Assembly (NCBI RefSeq): GCF_963576615.1
Contig: NC_088711.1
Span: 39,924,621 to 39,988,620 of the forward strand
Direction: 5' to 3'
Source of the DNA: Watersipora subatra
Taxonomy: Eukaryota; Bryozoa; Gymnolaemata; Cheilostomatida; Watersiporidae
DNA: 64,000 nucleotides
Shown here: piece after piece, positions 14,019-24,003 of the stretch
How the letters are laid out: every line of letters starts with the position of its first letter
Position numbering within the stretch: position 1 is the stretch's first letter
Notes under the pieces: model-generated
What the model saw: the letters and a program-made list of their open reading frames with translations, nothing else
Database searches by the model: none
What the model was told of the DNA's origin: nothing
Program-made: the position numbers and the translations under genes

Positions 14019-15013
14019 AAACTTGAGCCTACTTACTACCACATTAAAAGATTGTAACATAGTTGTCACTCACTATTATTGTTGCATAACTGTGTTTGAT
14101 ATGAAATTGTAACAGTAAGAGCCGGAGCTCTTTAACATAGCACATTTCTCATCAGAGCATCAGCTCATCACGGTACTAACTGAAATAAACATATAGACAG
14201 CATAACAAATTTGCTGCTAGTTTGAGCAGATGTTTTAGGTATTCAGTGAGCTTGTGAACAAATTTAGATTCATTTTCTCACTATTTACTAGAAGGTCTTC
14301 TAATAAGCCAGCTGAGATTTAATTAAAGCTTGTTGCCGTGCAGTGTGGTTCAACTGTTAGAGATGAATTAGGGTATGTAGAATTAGATATGTTTTACCAA
14401 TACATACATGTATCTTATGCCAGATTAGACCAAATTAACAACCACTGTTATTCATCTTAGGGTGCACATATCTTTGCCATCACAGGCTCTCCATGATAAA
14501 CAATAACAAAACAAATCTTTGTGAATGACTTTGTTCACCACCTTACTATTCAAGGATGGACACTGAGTACCAATGTCCTAACTATTAGTGCATTTAGACG
14601 TGCATTCCAAGTGCACTAGTTGCACTCAAAGAAGCTAACAGTTGCTTAGTTTTAGAAGCAAACAGCAGCAAGTAGATAGCAGGAATACAGTGAAAGAAAA
14701 AAAAACTCTGATGACGAAAAGTTTATTAACACTCCTGAATACAGACTGTTAAAATAGGATTAATATGGTTTCAAATAAAAGACAATAAATATTGTAGCGT
14801 ATATTCTCAAACTCAATAGGTCCAGTCTAATACTTTGCCTTAATGCAATCTCATTATTCTGGCACTGCTATAAATTTATGTGTTGTTTTTTTATTTCAGT
14901 TATTCTATTTGAAATTATTTTTTATCAACTCAGTATTTTACAAAGTATATTTTCAAAGCTCACACTTGAATTTGTTTGCTGTGGTGAGAGTGAAAAAAGG
15001 CAGTAAAACAATT

Positions 15014-15165
15014 CAGAGAGAGTGAGAGAAAGACAATGAGAGACAGTTATGGAGAGAAAGAGAGATATTGGGAGAGAGCGAGAAAAAGAGTGTGAGAAAG
15101 TGAAATACTGTGAGGGAGTGTAAGAATGAGAGACAGAGTAAGAAAGTATAAGAGAGAGCAAAAGA
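15014..15165. repeat. Imperfect GA-rich tract, copy 4
   Basis: Same polypurine tract as in unit 1. Confidence 0.85.
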
Positions 15166-18136
15166 TTATCAACATCTCTCAAACAAATCTATATTGAAAT
15201 GACCAATTTAACATTTTAATCCCTCAAAAGAGTTTTGATAAATACCTGTAGCTATTAGCATACCTTCCAGTATGCCCGAGTTACAGATTTTACAAACACT
15301 AAAATTTTTGATAACATACATTTATATACATATAGCTTTGCTTTAATTTAATTTTAACACATTTAGTGAAGCCTACTGTTTGTCTCAGTAGAAAAACTAA
15401 AAATGAACTGCATCACCTAATTTCAACTGTACTATTCTTATCACCATCTTAAATAAATATGTCGATAGGTAATCTAATGATTGCTCAATTAAACATATGC
15501 TCAACATGTTTAGTTCAATTTTAAAACCACCTTCTACAAATACATTGTTAATTTCTTACTTGTGCTTTAGATGATCATGTTGCTAAAGAGGTCAATGCAA
15601 TCACACTCATTAGGTTCACTCTAAAGTAAGATCGGATCTCAGACAATCCTAAGAGTTAGATCCAGCCGCAAGGTAAATACTTTAGATGAGGTGTTGTAGG
15701 TGAACGTGTACCAGTCAAGAGAGGTGCTCATTCAATAGCTAGCTAGTTTTTGATCTTTTGATTTCAGCTTTAATCTAAGTTAAACTCGATATTAATTGAG
15801 TTGTTGTGAATAAAAAGTCTATTTATTGAATGTAACAAAAAGAAACAATAGCCCAGCAGGAGGGGAAACAATTCAGTTTTTTCTATCAATAGGCTATCAT
15901 CCTGTTTACAAATATTTCTAAGCTTTACATACCTTGATATCGATTAACCAATTCATGTTAGCAAACATTGCGTGTAACTGTGATTACAACATATAAGGTG
16001 TTGCAGTCAACACGTACCTGTTATAGTCAGTTTGCTATATGTAAAAGCGTGGTCCCGTAGACTAGCTGTTCTAAGTGAGCTTATCAATATATGCCAACAG
16101 GAATTTACAGTTTCTTATTGACTTTATTTAGCAGCTCCTTGGCTAGTTTACAGGCCAACTCTTTCAAGTAAAAGCACACTTATTGTCAAGACGCCATTCG
16201 CTTATATATTTTCATTCGCATAATTGACAGGAAGTTAAAGTTTGGAGTTAAAGTTGTTTGACAAAGTTTGGAAACCTTTACAGTTGTTTATATTTCCTCT
16301 GGTAATTTATATCAATTACACAAAACAATTTTTTATGATAGGGAGTTTTAAAGTTAGAATAATTTGCAAATGTTGTTTAATGTTAAATGCAAATAAAATT
16401 TCTGTCCAAAGACTTTTGTATTACCCGGGCGACAGTGTTACAGCGGTTGACTTGATGTTACAGCAAGTCCCATTTATAGTAAACTGCTAAAAAGAAGCCC
16501 ACTCTTATCATAATCTGGTCTCTAGTCAACAAGTAATTGAGAATTAAACAGCTGAAAAAATTATCTACATCAAACAAGTGTACATCAGACAAGTCAATTA
16601 TACAATTGAATAGCCAAACCACATTTGTTGGATGATCTAATATGGCCTGCTATACACTTCTGAGTTTGTAAAAAGTGAGAAGGGGTTCTAGATAATATCT
16701 AAAAAAGTTGTCATTGTTTAAGATAAAGTCAAAGTACATACTCCTTCTGTTCACTAGAGGGTAGTCAATGTGTGAGCGCACTTACATCTCTCGTCTATCA
16801 CAGATATGAGTTAGTCGTGGAAAGTAAGCCTTTACGACAGGTGACAGGTTAGTTACAGTTAGTTCAGTTTAATAAGCATTAACAAAGTGTTATATCTAAG
16901 TCTGCATCATCTTTTACGGTTATTGAACAAATTGTAGGTCAACACACTTTCACCAAAACGACATTGTCATACAATTGAAGAAAATACAGAGTACAGAGTT
17001 TATCTAATAAATAGACTCACTATAACTCAGTTTACTTAGCATGTTTTTTTTGCTTCAATCTCTGAAGCTTCACTGAAAAATCTGCTCTACTTTAAAAAAA
17101 GTATAAACAACATATGTTGGAAATTACTTGAGTTTGAAAGTTGAATAGTTGTTCCAATTTTTACAGGAAATTTGAAAAATTTTGTGTATTTGTGTATATT
17201 AAAACATCCATGAGTTTAGACTTGGTTGGGTTTATGTATCTCACACAACAAACTGGTCAAGTAAATGCATGCCACTAAATTAGAGTCAAAGTTCAAACTT
17301 GGCATCAATAAAATGAATAACTTTTGTTAAATAGTTTAAAAAAAATTTCTTGTAAGATGTATTTGAGCAATTCAAAGGTCACAGATAAAGTATTAGAAAT
17401 TATTAATAAACCCTTGCAGCTACATCTTCAACTCGATTAACAAGTTACAATCTAGGTCCCATGTAGGGTAGGATTTTGCTAAAAAAGGATTAAAAGCGTA
17501 ATGACATATCTAGTACCGTGATGTATGTAGTAACTAATGGATATAAACCAGTGTGCTTGCTATGTAATCAGCAAGTTGCCATGTTCAGACTGTTTAAAAT
17601 TTGGCGCTAATATAAAAGTCATCATTAGAAAACTCGATATAAAGGCAGTTATGACTACTTTTTCTTTTCTTTGTAATTTGCTGCTTTAGCCCACGCAGTT
17701 TCATGAAATAAACTGCGTGACTTAAAATACTATGAACAGCGTATGTTAGAAATTACTCCGAATTGCTGCGGTAAACATTTCTTAGAGTCTTACGCGGAGG
17801 GTTAAAAATTTGGTATGCTAGAACAACCATCAGCTAAGACTTGTTTTTGTTTATATAGGAAAACACAAGCTGGTGAAGTGAATACATGCAAATAAATTGG
17901 ACCTGAAGTAAAAACTTTGTACTAATATTGATGAAAAATCTTTTGATAAGTGATTAATATTTAATTTCTTTTTCAAATTTCTTATAATATGTATTTGAAT
18001 AATTCAAGGGTCACAGATGAAGTAATAGAGATTTCTACTGAAAAAATCACAGCTATGGTTCACTTAGCAATAATTGGCAACTTAGCAAATAGCAATACAC
18101 GGCTGCGATATTGCGGATGCGAATTTATGGGCTAGC

Positions 18137-18655
18137 TACAATTTCTGATGAGGAGTTTGTAAAATCATGAACAATACAGGCTTCAAAAGTTGCGTACCTT
18201 AAAGACCAAAGTTCCTGTGCCAATATTAGTCTAACGAAGAACAATGTGTCGCAGCTGGGGTTACAAAACCTTCGAAGTAATGTGAGCAGCTGACTGAAAG
18301 ACAAAATCAAGTCATTTATTTAGATTTTTAACAGACTTAGAAGAAAGCACCAGTGTCAGAAATATTGCTCATATGCTGTATTCATCAGAAATGTATGAAA
18401 CAGTGACCATGACCATGAGCTGTTTGAATTGGTGCCTGTGAAGGACACCTCAATCGCAGATGACCTGTTCAGTATTTTTTTTTGGAGCAGTGAATAAAGT
18501 GGGAGCAGAATAGTTTCTACCTTGAATCTGGCCAAAAGAAGTGCATCATCAAAAGTCAGGAAAAAAAAACAGCTGCTGTCACAAACCTTTGCAACAAAGT
18601 ATAGCCCAAAATAGACAAGAGTTTGAGGCATTCACTGTATTTTACACCAGAAGAT
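18137..18655 (+). pseudogene. hAT transposase fragment, array copy 4, left part
   Basis: 5' portion of the unit 4 hAT remnant, homologous to 2800-3310 in unit 1. It is broken at 18655/18656 by the Ty3-type element. The last 168 bp (18488-18655) occur again at 22385-22550 on the far side of the element. Confidence 0.65.
18488..18655 (+). repeat. Left copy of 168/166-bp direct repeat flanking the Ty3-type element
   Basis: Begins CAGTGAATAA and ends ACACCAGAAGAT. It is nearly identical to 22385-22550. In units 1-3 this sequence occurs once, as part of the hAT remnant. The pair is therefore duplicated host sequence and not an LTR pair. It is far too long for an integrase target-site duplication. 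Confidence 0.85.
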
Positions 18656-18819
18656 TGTAGTTTGCATCGTATTATGTAATGTATTATGTAACACCCTCTT
18701 TGTCATGTACCTAGAACTAATCCCTCAAGCCTGCATTGATGAAAATACATGCATAGTGTCAAGGTGTACATTTTGTGATTGCTCTAATAAACCACAAGCT
18801 ATTTCGGCTCTAAACTACA
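18656..18819 (+). repeat. Putative 5' LTR of the Ty3-type element
   Basis: 164 bp bounded by a perfect 8-bp inverted pair, TGTAGTTT at the start and AAACTACA at the end, as expected for TG...CA LTR termini. An AATAAA lies at 18785-18790. No second copy exists after pol. Only six bases separate the LTR end from the gag ATG at 18826, leaving no room for a usual tRNA primer site. The call rests on termini and position only. Confidence 0.55.
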
Positions 18820-18825
18820 CTAGAA

Positions 18826-19458
18826 ATGTCAGTGAAGGTATCCGAGCTTATCAAAACATATGAGGATGGTAAAAGCGGTGACTTCAGTGTCTGGGTGGAC
18901 AAGCTAGAGTTAGTGGCCAAGCTTCAAAAAGTGGATGATCTCACAACCTTCTTACCAACATTCTTGTCAGGAGCAGCATTTGCCATGTATAAACATTTAG
19001 AAGATGATATTAAGGAAGACTACCCTAAACTAAAGGCAGCTGTGTTGACAGCTTTTAGTGTAGACAGGTTCAGTGCTTATATTCAGCTGCAAAATCGAGC
19101 TTTAAGAGATGGTGAAGCTGTAGATGTATATCTGGCAGATCTCAAACGTTTAACAACTTTGATGGGACAATCAGAACCTGACTCGTTGCTTAAATGTGCA
19201 TTCATGACAGGATTACCTACAGAAGTGGCTACACAACTAAAATCTATTGCTTCTGTAGAAGACATGGGTCTCTCGGAGTTAGTGAACAGGGCCCGCATGA
19301 TGATAACTGCAGAAAATGGCGAAACGACCTCGTGTACTGCTGGGAAAAGGAGGCAGCATTGGCAGCGCCGTGAGGTCAGGTGCTACCGGTGTAATAAACT
19401 TGGTCACATCCAGAAAAACTGTTTTCAGATGCAGGGAAATGCCAGTGGGGAAGTGTAA
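18826..19458 (+). CDS. gag: Gag (capsid/nucleocapsid) of the Ty3-type element
   Basis: 210-residue Gag that begins at a true ATG six bases after the LTR-like sequence. The first two thirds are helical and capsid-like, similar in layout to retrotransposon Gag domains (WVDKLELVAKLQ, FLSGAAFAMYKHL, VYLADLKRLTTLMGQ). A single intact CCHC zinc knuckle, CYRCNKLGHIQKNC (about residues 186-199), should bind element RNA. The frame ends at TAA 19456-19458. The protease frame overlaps from 19398, and a slippery heptamer lies at 19434-19440, so ribosomes would make Gag mostly and Gag-Pro occasionally. The length is short for a Gag but typical of small invertebrate Ty3 elements. Confidence 0.85.
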   Translation: MSVKVSELIKTYEDGKSGDFSVWVDKLELVAKLQKVDDLTTFLPTFLSGAAFAMYKHLEDDIKEDYPKLKAAVLTAFSVDRFSAYIQLQNRALRDGEAVDVYLADLKRLTTLMGQSEPDSLLKCAFMTGLPTEVATQLKSIASVEDMGLSELVNRARMMITAENGETTSCTAGKRRQHWQRREVRCYRCNKLGHIQKNCFQMQGNASGEV

Positions 19459-19495
19459 GCACCGGCTCTTCCCCCAATGTAAAAAACTCGGTGCT
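19434..19495 (+). promoter_or_regulatory. Predicted -1 ribosomal frameshift signal: GGGAAAT plus H-type pseudoknot
   Basis: The heptamer G|GGA|AAT (19434-19440) fits X XXY YYZ in the gag frame. After six bases comes stem 1, GGGGAAG (19447-19453) with CTTCCCC (19468-19474). The loop sequence AGCACCG (19458-19464) is exactly complementary to CGGTGCT (19489-19495), giving a 7-bp stem 2 and an H-type pseudoknot. The loops are 4, 3 and 14 bases. The -1 frame is open from 19398 into protease, and the gag stop lies inside the structure. The pairings are read directly; activity is inferred. Confidence 0.75.
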
Positions 19496-19838
19496 ACCAT
19501 CTGTTTATGTATTGGTAAAAGGCACAAAGATAAAAGCGTTGGTGGATAGCAGTTGTGAGCAATCGATTATACAACAACAGTGGGCACAGCAGTTAGGATT
19601 GCTACCGAAAGGTCCTCAGCGACAAATAATGATGTTAAATAGACATATCACTACATGCAAGGGTGAGACAACTCTTGACATAGAACTGGATCCCTCTTGT
19701 AAAATTACAGTTCAGTGTATGATTGCTCCGAAGCTAGTAAGTGGTTGCCAGATGATACTGGGAATGGATGGCATTGCAAAGCTAGGCGGGGTATCTATAG
19801 ATAAAATAGAGGTGTACTCTTTGGAGCAAGACAGTTAA
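19434..19838 (+). CDS. pro: Retropepsin-like protease of the Ty3-type element
   Basis: Aspartic protease domain in the -1 frame relative to gag, probably entered by frameshifting at 19434; no ATG is needed. The active-site segment is ALVDSSCEQSII, with the catalytic Asp at 19545-19547. The second conserved segment is ILGMDGIAKLGG near the C-terminus. The usual D-S/T-G triplet reads D-S-S, a change expected to impair the enzyme, although the rest of the domain looks intact. It ends at TAA 19836-19838 and overlaps the pol frame by 34 bases (19805-19838). The pol frame is again -1. One domain of about 120 residues is normal for this family. Confidence 0.78.
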   Translation, partial: GKCQWGSVSTGSSPNVKNSVLPSVYVLVKGTKIKALVDSSCEQSIIQQQWAQQLGLLPKGPQRQIMMLNRHITTCKGETTLDIELDPSCKITVQCMIAPKLVSGCQMILGMDGIAKLGGVSIDKIEVYSLEQDS

Positions 19839-19852
19839 GAACAGTTAGCGTG

Positions 19853-22390
19853 ATGCTACGTAACAAAGCTAGTCCTGTCAGTCATAATCATGACCAGCAG
19901 CCGCCGATAGTTATAGATGATAGAGACTTTAAAGCACAATTTGATGGTCACAAGTGGACAGTTGCTTGGAAGTGGTTAAGTAGAGAGCCTATATTGTCCA
20001 ATACATGTGGAGAATACGCTATAAATGATGCCGTCAGAGAAGAATATGAAAAACAGGTTGTGCAATGGATAGAAAACGGATGGCTGCAGCCACACCGAGA
20101 AGCGCTTCATGGACCTGTAACTGGCATTATTCCATTGTTGGCAGCTACACAACCTAATAAAGAGACAAAGGTACAACCTGTAATGGATTATAGCAGAGAA
20201 CTGAATGGGTATGTTAGCAGTCATCCTGGTTTGGACACCGCAGTATGCCAAGACAAACCCCGCAAGTGGCGTAAGTTAGGCAGTGATGCTTGCATGTTAG
20301 ACTTAAAGAAAGCATATTTACAACTGCATGTTGATGGTAGTTTGCAGAGATTTCAAGCTGTTATGTTCCATGGAACATTGTATGTCATGACTAGACTAGG
20401 TTTTGGTCTCAATGCAGCGCCAAAGATTATGTCAAAAATACTGTCAACAGTGTTGTCACTTGATCCTACGGTTGCTGCTGGTACTGATCATTATATTGAT
20501 GATATTTTAGTAAACAAGTCAGTAGTGCCAGTCGAAGTTGTGCGCAGCCATTTGTTAAAGTTTGGTCTAGTCACAAAAGAGCCTGTCGATTTACGTGAAG
20601 CGCGTGTTCTAGGGCTTCGCGCGACAATCAGTAAAAAAGGTATATGTACATGGCAACGTGACTCAGCTGTGCCAACAGTAGAAAGCATTCGTACAAAAAG
20701 AGATTTGTTTTCTGTGTGTGGTAAACTGATTGGTCACTACCCAGTAGCTGGCTGGCTACGAGTCGCATGCAGCTACATGAAGCGGTGTGCTGCTGATGGC
20801 AAGTGGGATGATGCAATAGCAAATGAAGTGCTGCAGATGTTAGATGAAACACTAAATAGGGTAACAAGACATGACCCAGTGCAAGGCAAATGGTCTGTGA
20901 ATAGAGATGAGTGTTGCAAGGTCTGGTGTGATGCGAGCTCTATAGCTATTGGTGTGTGCATAGAAATGGAAGGTAGCATTGTAAGATGCATGTATGATGC
21001 ATTGGAAGATGCATCATGGCTAAGGAAAATTGATGACAGTATGCATGTAAATGTAGCTGAACTTGAAGCCGTACTTAAAGGATTAAATCTTGCAATAAAG
21101 TGGGGAGTAAAACAAGCTACGATTGTCACTGACTCATTATCAGTGTATAACTGGGTTAATTCCATTATCACAGAAAGCCATCGCCCCAAAGTCAGTGGAT
21201 TTTCAGAAATGATAGTCAAAAGGCGGCTTGGGGTTATTGCGCAATTGGTAGAAGAATATGGCATCACTCTACAAATGTCCTTGGTCAAGTCAGCGGACAA
21301 TCATGCTGATGTTTTAACGAGGGTGAACAAAAAGTGGCTGAAACTATTAGTATCATGTGTGGGCGTAGCAGAGGAGGAAGTTTCAAGTATTGATGAAGAA
21401 ATATATAACATGCATCAAGTTCACCATTTAGGAGTTGACAAGATGAGTTACTTAGCTAATCAGAGGTTTGGTGACAGAGCCTCAAAAGATGTAATTGAAA
21501 GGGTTGTGAAAGAGTGTCAAATCTGCAAACAAATTGATCCTTCACCTGTGAGATGGGAGAGAGGAAATTTGGAAGTCGAAAAGGTGTGGCATAGACTTGC
21601 TGTTGACATCACACATGTGGGCCGAATACCTTATTTGACCATCTTGGATTGCGGCCTTAGCAGATTTGCAATATGGTTAAAACTGAGAGATGAGACAGCC
21701 AACTCTGCAATAGCACAGTTGGTACGCATATTTGAGGAGCGGGGTCCCCCACAAGAGTTGCTTTCTGACAACGGTCCATGCTTCAAAAGCGCACAGTTGT
21801 CTAGCATCCTAAAAACATGGAATGTAAATCATTTGTTAAGTTGCACTTACAGGCCATCTGGTAATGGCATTGTCGAACGTAACCATTGGACAATTAAAAG
21901 AATGGCTGCGCGTTCAGGAAACGAGGTTAACAGAATGGTGTTTTGGTACAACAATACCCCAAACAGGCGAGGTATTGTACCTTCGCAAATGCTATACTCC
22001 TACGCAGTAAGAAATCCTGATGTTGTTGCAGAGCCACAAAGATTTTCACGTGGAGAGTTAAGAAACCCGTACAAAATTGGTGACACAGTATATGTTAAGC
22101 CAGTGCATGCTAAATGTACTACTGTATGGGCAAAAGGAACAGTAACTGCGTTGGTATCTGATGTAGTCTTAGAGGTTGATGGCACAAACAGGCACATTTC
22201 AGAAATACGGTTAGCTGATTGTAATGGCGAGGATACGGGCAGTGATAGGGTGTCAAGTGACAATGCTGTGGAAGTTGAATTTGATTTTGATAATCTCAAC
22301 ATCTGTAAAAATGACAATAGTTCCGCAGACTCAGATACTGAGAGTGACAGTGATCACTCTGAAGTGATCACACTTACTCACTCACAGTGA
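19853..22390 (+). CDS. pol: Pol of the Ty3-type element: reverse transcriptase, RNase H, integrase
   Basis: 845 codons from the first ATG at 19853; the frame is open from 19805, so a frameshift entry is also possible. RT: CMLDLKKAYLQL (first Asp about residue 150) and YIDDIL (about 214-219). RNase H: WCDASS (Asp about 360), VAELEAV, VTDSLSVYNWV and HADVL. Integrase: HHLGVDKM...CQIC zinc-binding region, then Asp about 585, Asp about 639 and Glu about 675 in AVDITHVG, LLSDNGPC and GIVERN, spaced DD35E. A serine/aspartate-rich tail follows. All catalytic residues are present and there is no internal stop. The TGA at 22388-22390 falls exactly in the CAGTGA junction with host repeat, so the native C-terminus may be missing. 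Confidence 0.9.
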   Translation: MLRNKASPVSHNHDQQPPIVIDDRDFKAQFDGHKWTVAWKWLSREPILSNTCGEYAINDAVREEYEKQVVQWIENGWLQPHREALHGPVTGIIPLLAATQPNKETKVQPVMDYSRELNGYVSSHPGLDTAVCQDKPRKWRKLGSDACMLDLKKAYLQLHVDGSLQRFQAVMFHGTLYVMTRLGFGLNAAPKIMSKILSTVLSLDPTVAAGTDHYIDDILVNKSVVPVEVVRSHLLKFGLVTKEPVDLREARVLGLRATISKKGICTWQRDSAVPTVESIRTKRDLFSVCGKLIGHYPVAGWLRVACSYMKRCAADGKWDDAIANEVLQMLDETLNRVTRHDPVQGKWSVNRDECCKVWCDASSIAIGVCIEMEGSIVRCMYDALEDASWLRKIDDSMHVNVAELEAVLKGLNLAIKWGVKQATIVTDSLSVYNWVNSIITESHRPKVSGFSEMIVKRRLGVIAQLVEEYGITLQMSLVKSADNHADVLTRVNKKWLKLLVSCVGVAEEEVSSIDEEIYNMHQVHHLGVDKMSYLANQRFGDRASKDVIERVVKECQICKQIDPSPVRWERGNLEVEKVWHRLAVDITHVGRIPYLTILDCGLSRFAIWLKLRDETANSAIAQLVRIFEERGPPQELLSDNGPCFKSAQLSSILKTWNVNHLLSCTYRPSGNGIVERNHWTIKRMAARSGNEVNRMVFWYNNTPNRRGIVPSQMLYSYAVRNPDVVAEPQRFSRGELRNPYKIGDTVYVKPVHAKCTTVWAKGTVTALVSDVVLEVDGTNRHISEIRLADCNGEDTGSDRVSSDNAVEVEFDFDNLNICKNDNSSADSDTESDSDHSEVITLTHSQ

Positions 22391-22550
22391 ATAAGGTGGG
22401 AGCAGAATAGTTTCTACCTTGAATCTGGCCAAAAGAAGTGCATCATCAAAAGTCAGGAAAAAAACAGCCGTTGTCACAAACCTTTGCAACAAAATATAGC
22501 CCAAAATAGACTAGAGTTTGGGGCATTCATTGTATTTTACACCAGAAGAT
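22385..22550 (+). repeat. Right copy of direct repeat flanking the Ty3-type element
   Basis: Begins CAGTGAATAAGG and ends ACCAGAAGAT, matching 18488-18655 with a few differences. It reads AATAAGGTGGG, as in units 1-3, where the left copy reads AATAAAGTGGG, so it probably came from another array unit. Confidence 0.85.
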
Positions 22551-22853
22551 GTTATGTTACAAATCACTACAACTAGACTATGTTGTGAGTGCATGTGTTG
22601 AAACTGTGAAGTTCATCAGAACACATGGTCCTAATCAAAATCAGTTTGACACAATTCTCAGTGATAATGTTATTCATGCTGACCTTCTATACCAAACTTA
22701 TGTGCTGTGGTTGAGCAGAAGTACAGTATTCAAGCACTTATTTTAGCTAAGACTGGAAAATGGACAGTTCTTCGAAAAGAAGGGATCTCAAGTAAAAGAT
22801 CCTAAATGAAAGGAATAGGTGGAGAATCCTGTCTCTATGGATGTTGTTACATA
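22551..22853 (+). pseudogene. hAT transposase fragment, array copy 4, right part
   Basis: Continuation of the unit 4 hAT remnant after the retrotransposon. It reads VVSACVETVKFIRTHGPNQN and then LLYQTYVLWLSRS; the latter keeps the WLSR of hAT proteins better than the other copies. Stops follow the short frame. Confidence 0.68.
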
Positions 22854-23850
22854 ATACTTCAGCCAACTTACTACCACATTAAAAGATTGTAACATAGTTG
22901 TCACTCACTATTATTGTTGCATAACTGTGTTTGATATGAAATTGTAACAGTAAGAGCCGGAGCTCTTTAACATAGCACATTTCTCATCAGAGCATCAGCT
23001 CATCACGGTACTAACTGAAATAAACATATAGACAGCATAACAAATTTACTGCTAGTTTGAGCAAATGTTTTAGGTATTCAGTGAACTCGAGAACAAATTT
23101 AGATTCATTCTCTCACTATTTACTAAAAGGTCTTCTGATAAGCCAGCTGAGATTTGATTAAAGCTGGTTGGCTTGCAGTGTAGTTCAACTGTTAGGGATG
23201 AATTAGGGTAGGTAGAATTAGATAGGTTTTACCAATACATACATGTATCTTATGCCAGATTAGACCAAATTAACAACCACTGTTATTCATCTTAGGGTGC
23301 ACTTATCTTTGCCATCATGGGCTCTCCATGATGAACAATAACAAAACAAATCTTTGTGAATGACTTTGTTCACCGCCCTACTATTCAAAGATGGACACTG
23401 AGTACCAATGTCCTAACTATTAGTGCATTTAGATGTGCATTCCAAGTGCACTAGTTGCACTCAAAGAAGCTAAAAGTTGCTTAGTTTTAGAAGCAAACAG
23501 CAGCAAGTAGATAGCAGGAATACAGTGAAAGAAAAAAAAACTCTGTTGACGAAAAGTTTATTAACACTCCTGAATACAGACTGTTAAAATAGGATTAATA
23601 TGGTTTCAAATAAAAGACAATAAATATTGTAGCGTATATTCTCAAACTCAATAGGTCCAGTCTAATACTTTGCTTTAATGCAATCTCATTAGTCTGACAC
23701 CGCCTCAAATTTATGTGTTATTTTTATAATTCAGTTATTCTATTTGAAATTATTTTTTTATCAATTCAGTATTTTACAAGGTATTTTTTCAAAGCTCGCA
23801 CTTGAATTTGTTTGCTGTGGTGAGAGTGAAAAAAGGCAGTAAAAACAATT

Positions 23851-24003
23851 CGGAGAGAGTGAGAGAAAAACAATGAGAGACAGTTAGAGAGGGAGCAAGA
23901 GAGATATTGGGAGAGAGCGACAAAAAGAGTGTGAGAGAGTGAAATATTGTGAGGGAGTGTAAGAATAAGAGACAGAGTAAGAGAGTATAAGAGAGAGCAA
24001 AAG
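23851..24003. repeat. Imperfect GA-rich tract, copy 5
   Basis: Same polypurine tract as in unit 1. Confidence 0.85.

Larger units (their letters stand above)
10470..14267 (+). repeat. Tandem array unit, copy 3 (short form)
   Basis: Near-identical in layout to copy 1, including the deletion junction (GCTATAAATATAGCCAGAAG, near 12895-12915) that removes the roughly 2.7-kb block present in copy 2. Many single-base variants are shared only with copy 1, for example in the 67-codon conserved frame at 12183-12386. This points to duplication of a two-unit block (short plus long). Confidence 0.9.
18656..22390 (+). mobile_element. Ty3-type (Metaviridae-like) LTR retrotransposon, 3' truncated
   Basis: Order is LTR-like 5' end, gag, protease, then RT-RNase H-integrase. 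Integrase downstream of RNase H places it in the Ty3/mdg4 group and not the copia group. Gag, protease and pol are open in three different frames, each shifted -1 from the previous one. The coding regions are otherwise free of stops, suggesting a young insertion. No 3' LTR, polypurine tract or matching right end follows pol; host hAT sequence resumes within the pol stop codon. A conventional primer-binding site is also not visible. Confidence 0.88.
14268..23102 (+). repeat. Tandem array unit, copy 4 (internal deletion, retrotransposon inserted)
   Basis: Shares both ends with the other units but has its own internal deletion. Near 16230 the sequence GACAGGAAGT joins directly to the block that in copy 2 starts near 7515 (AAAGTTTGAAAGTTAAAG), removing about 1.7 kb. 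It retains the block that copies 1 and 3 lack. Its hAT segment is split by a Ty3-type element at 18656-22390. Without that insertion the unit would be about 4.9 kb. Confidence 0.88.

Noticed and set aside
19411..19419. CAGAAAAAC as the gag/protease slippery site
   Set aside because: In the gag frame it reads CAG AAA AAC, so the heptamer is G AAA AAC, which breaks the X XXY rule. GGGAAAT downstream fits fully and has the pseudoknot at correct spacing.
18488..22550. The 168/166-bp direct repeats as LTRs of the Ty3-type element
   Set aside because: The same sequence occurs once in units 1-3 as part of the hAT remnant, and the putative LTR termini TGTAG...CTACA lie inside the left copy boundary, so it is host sequence.
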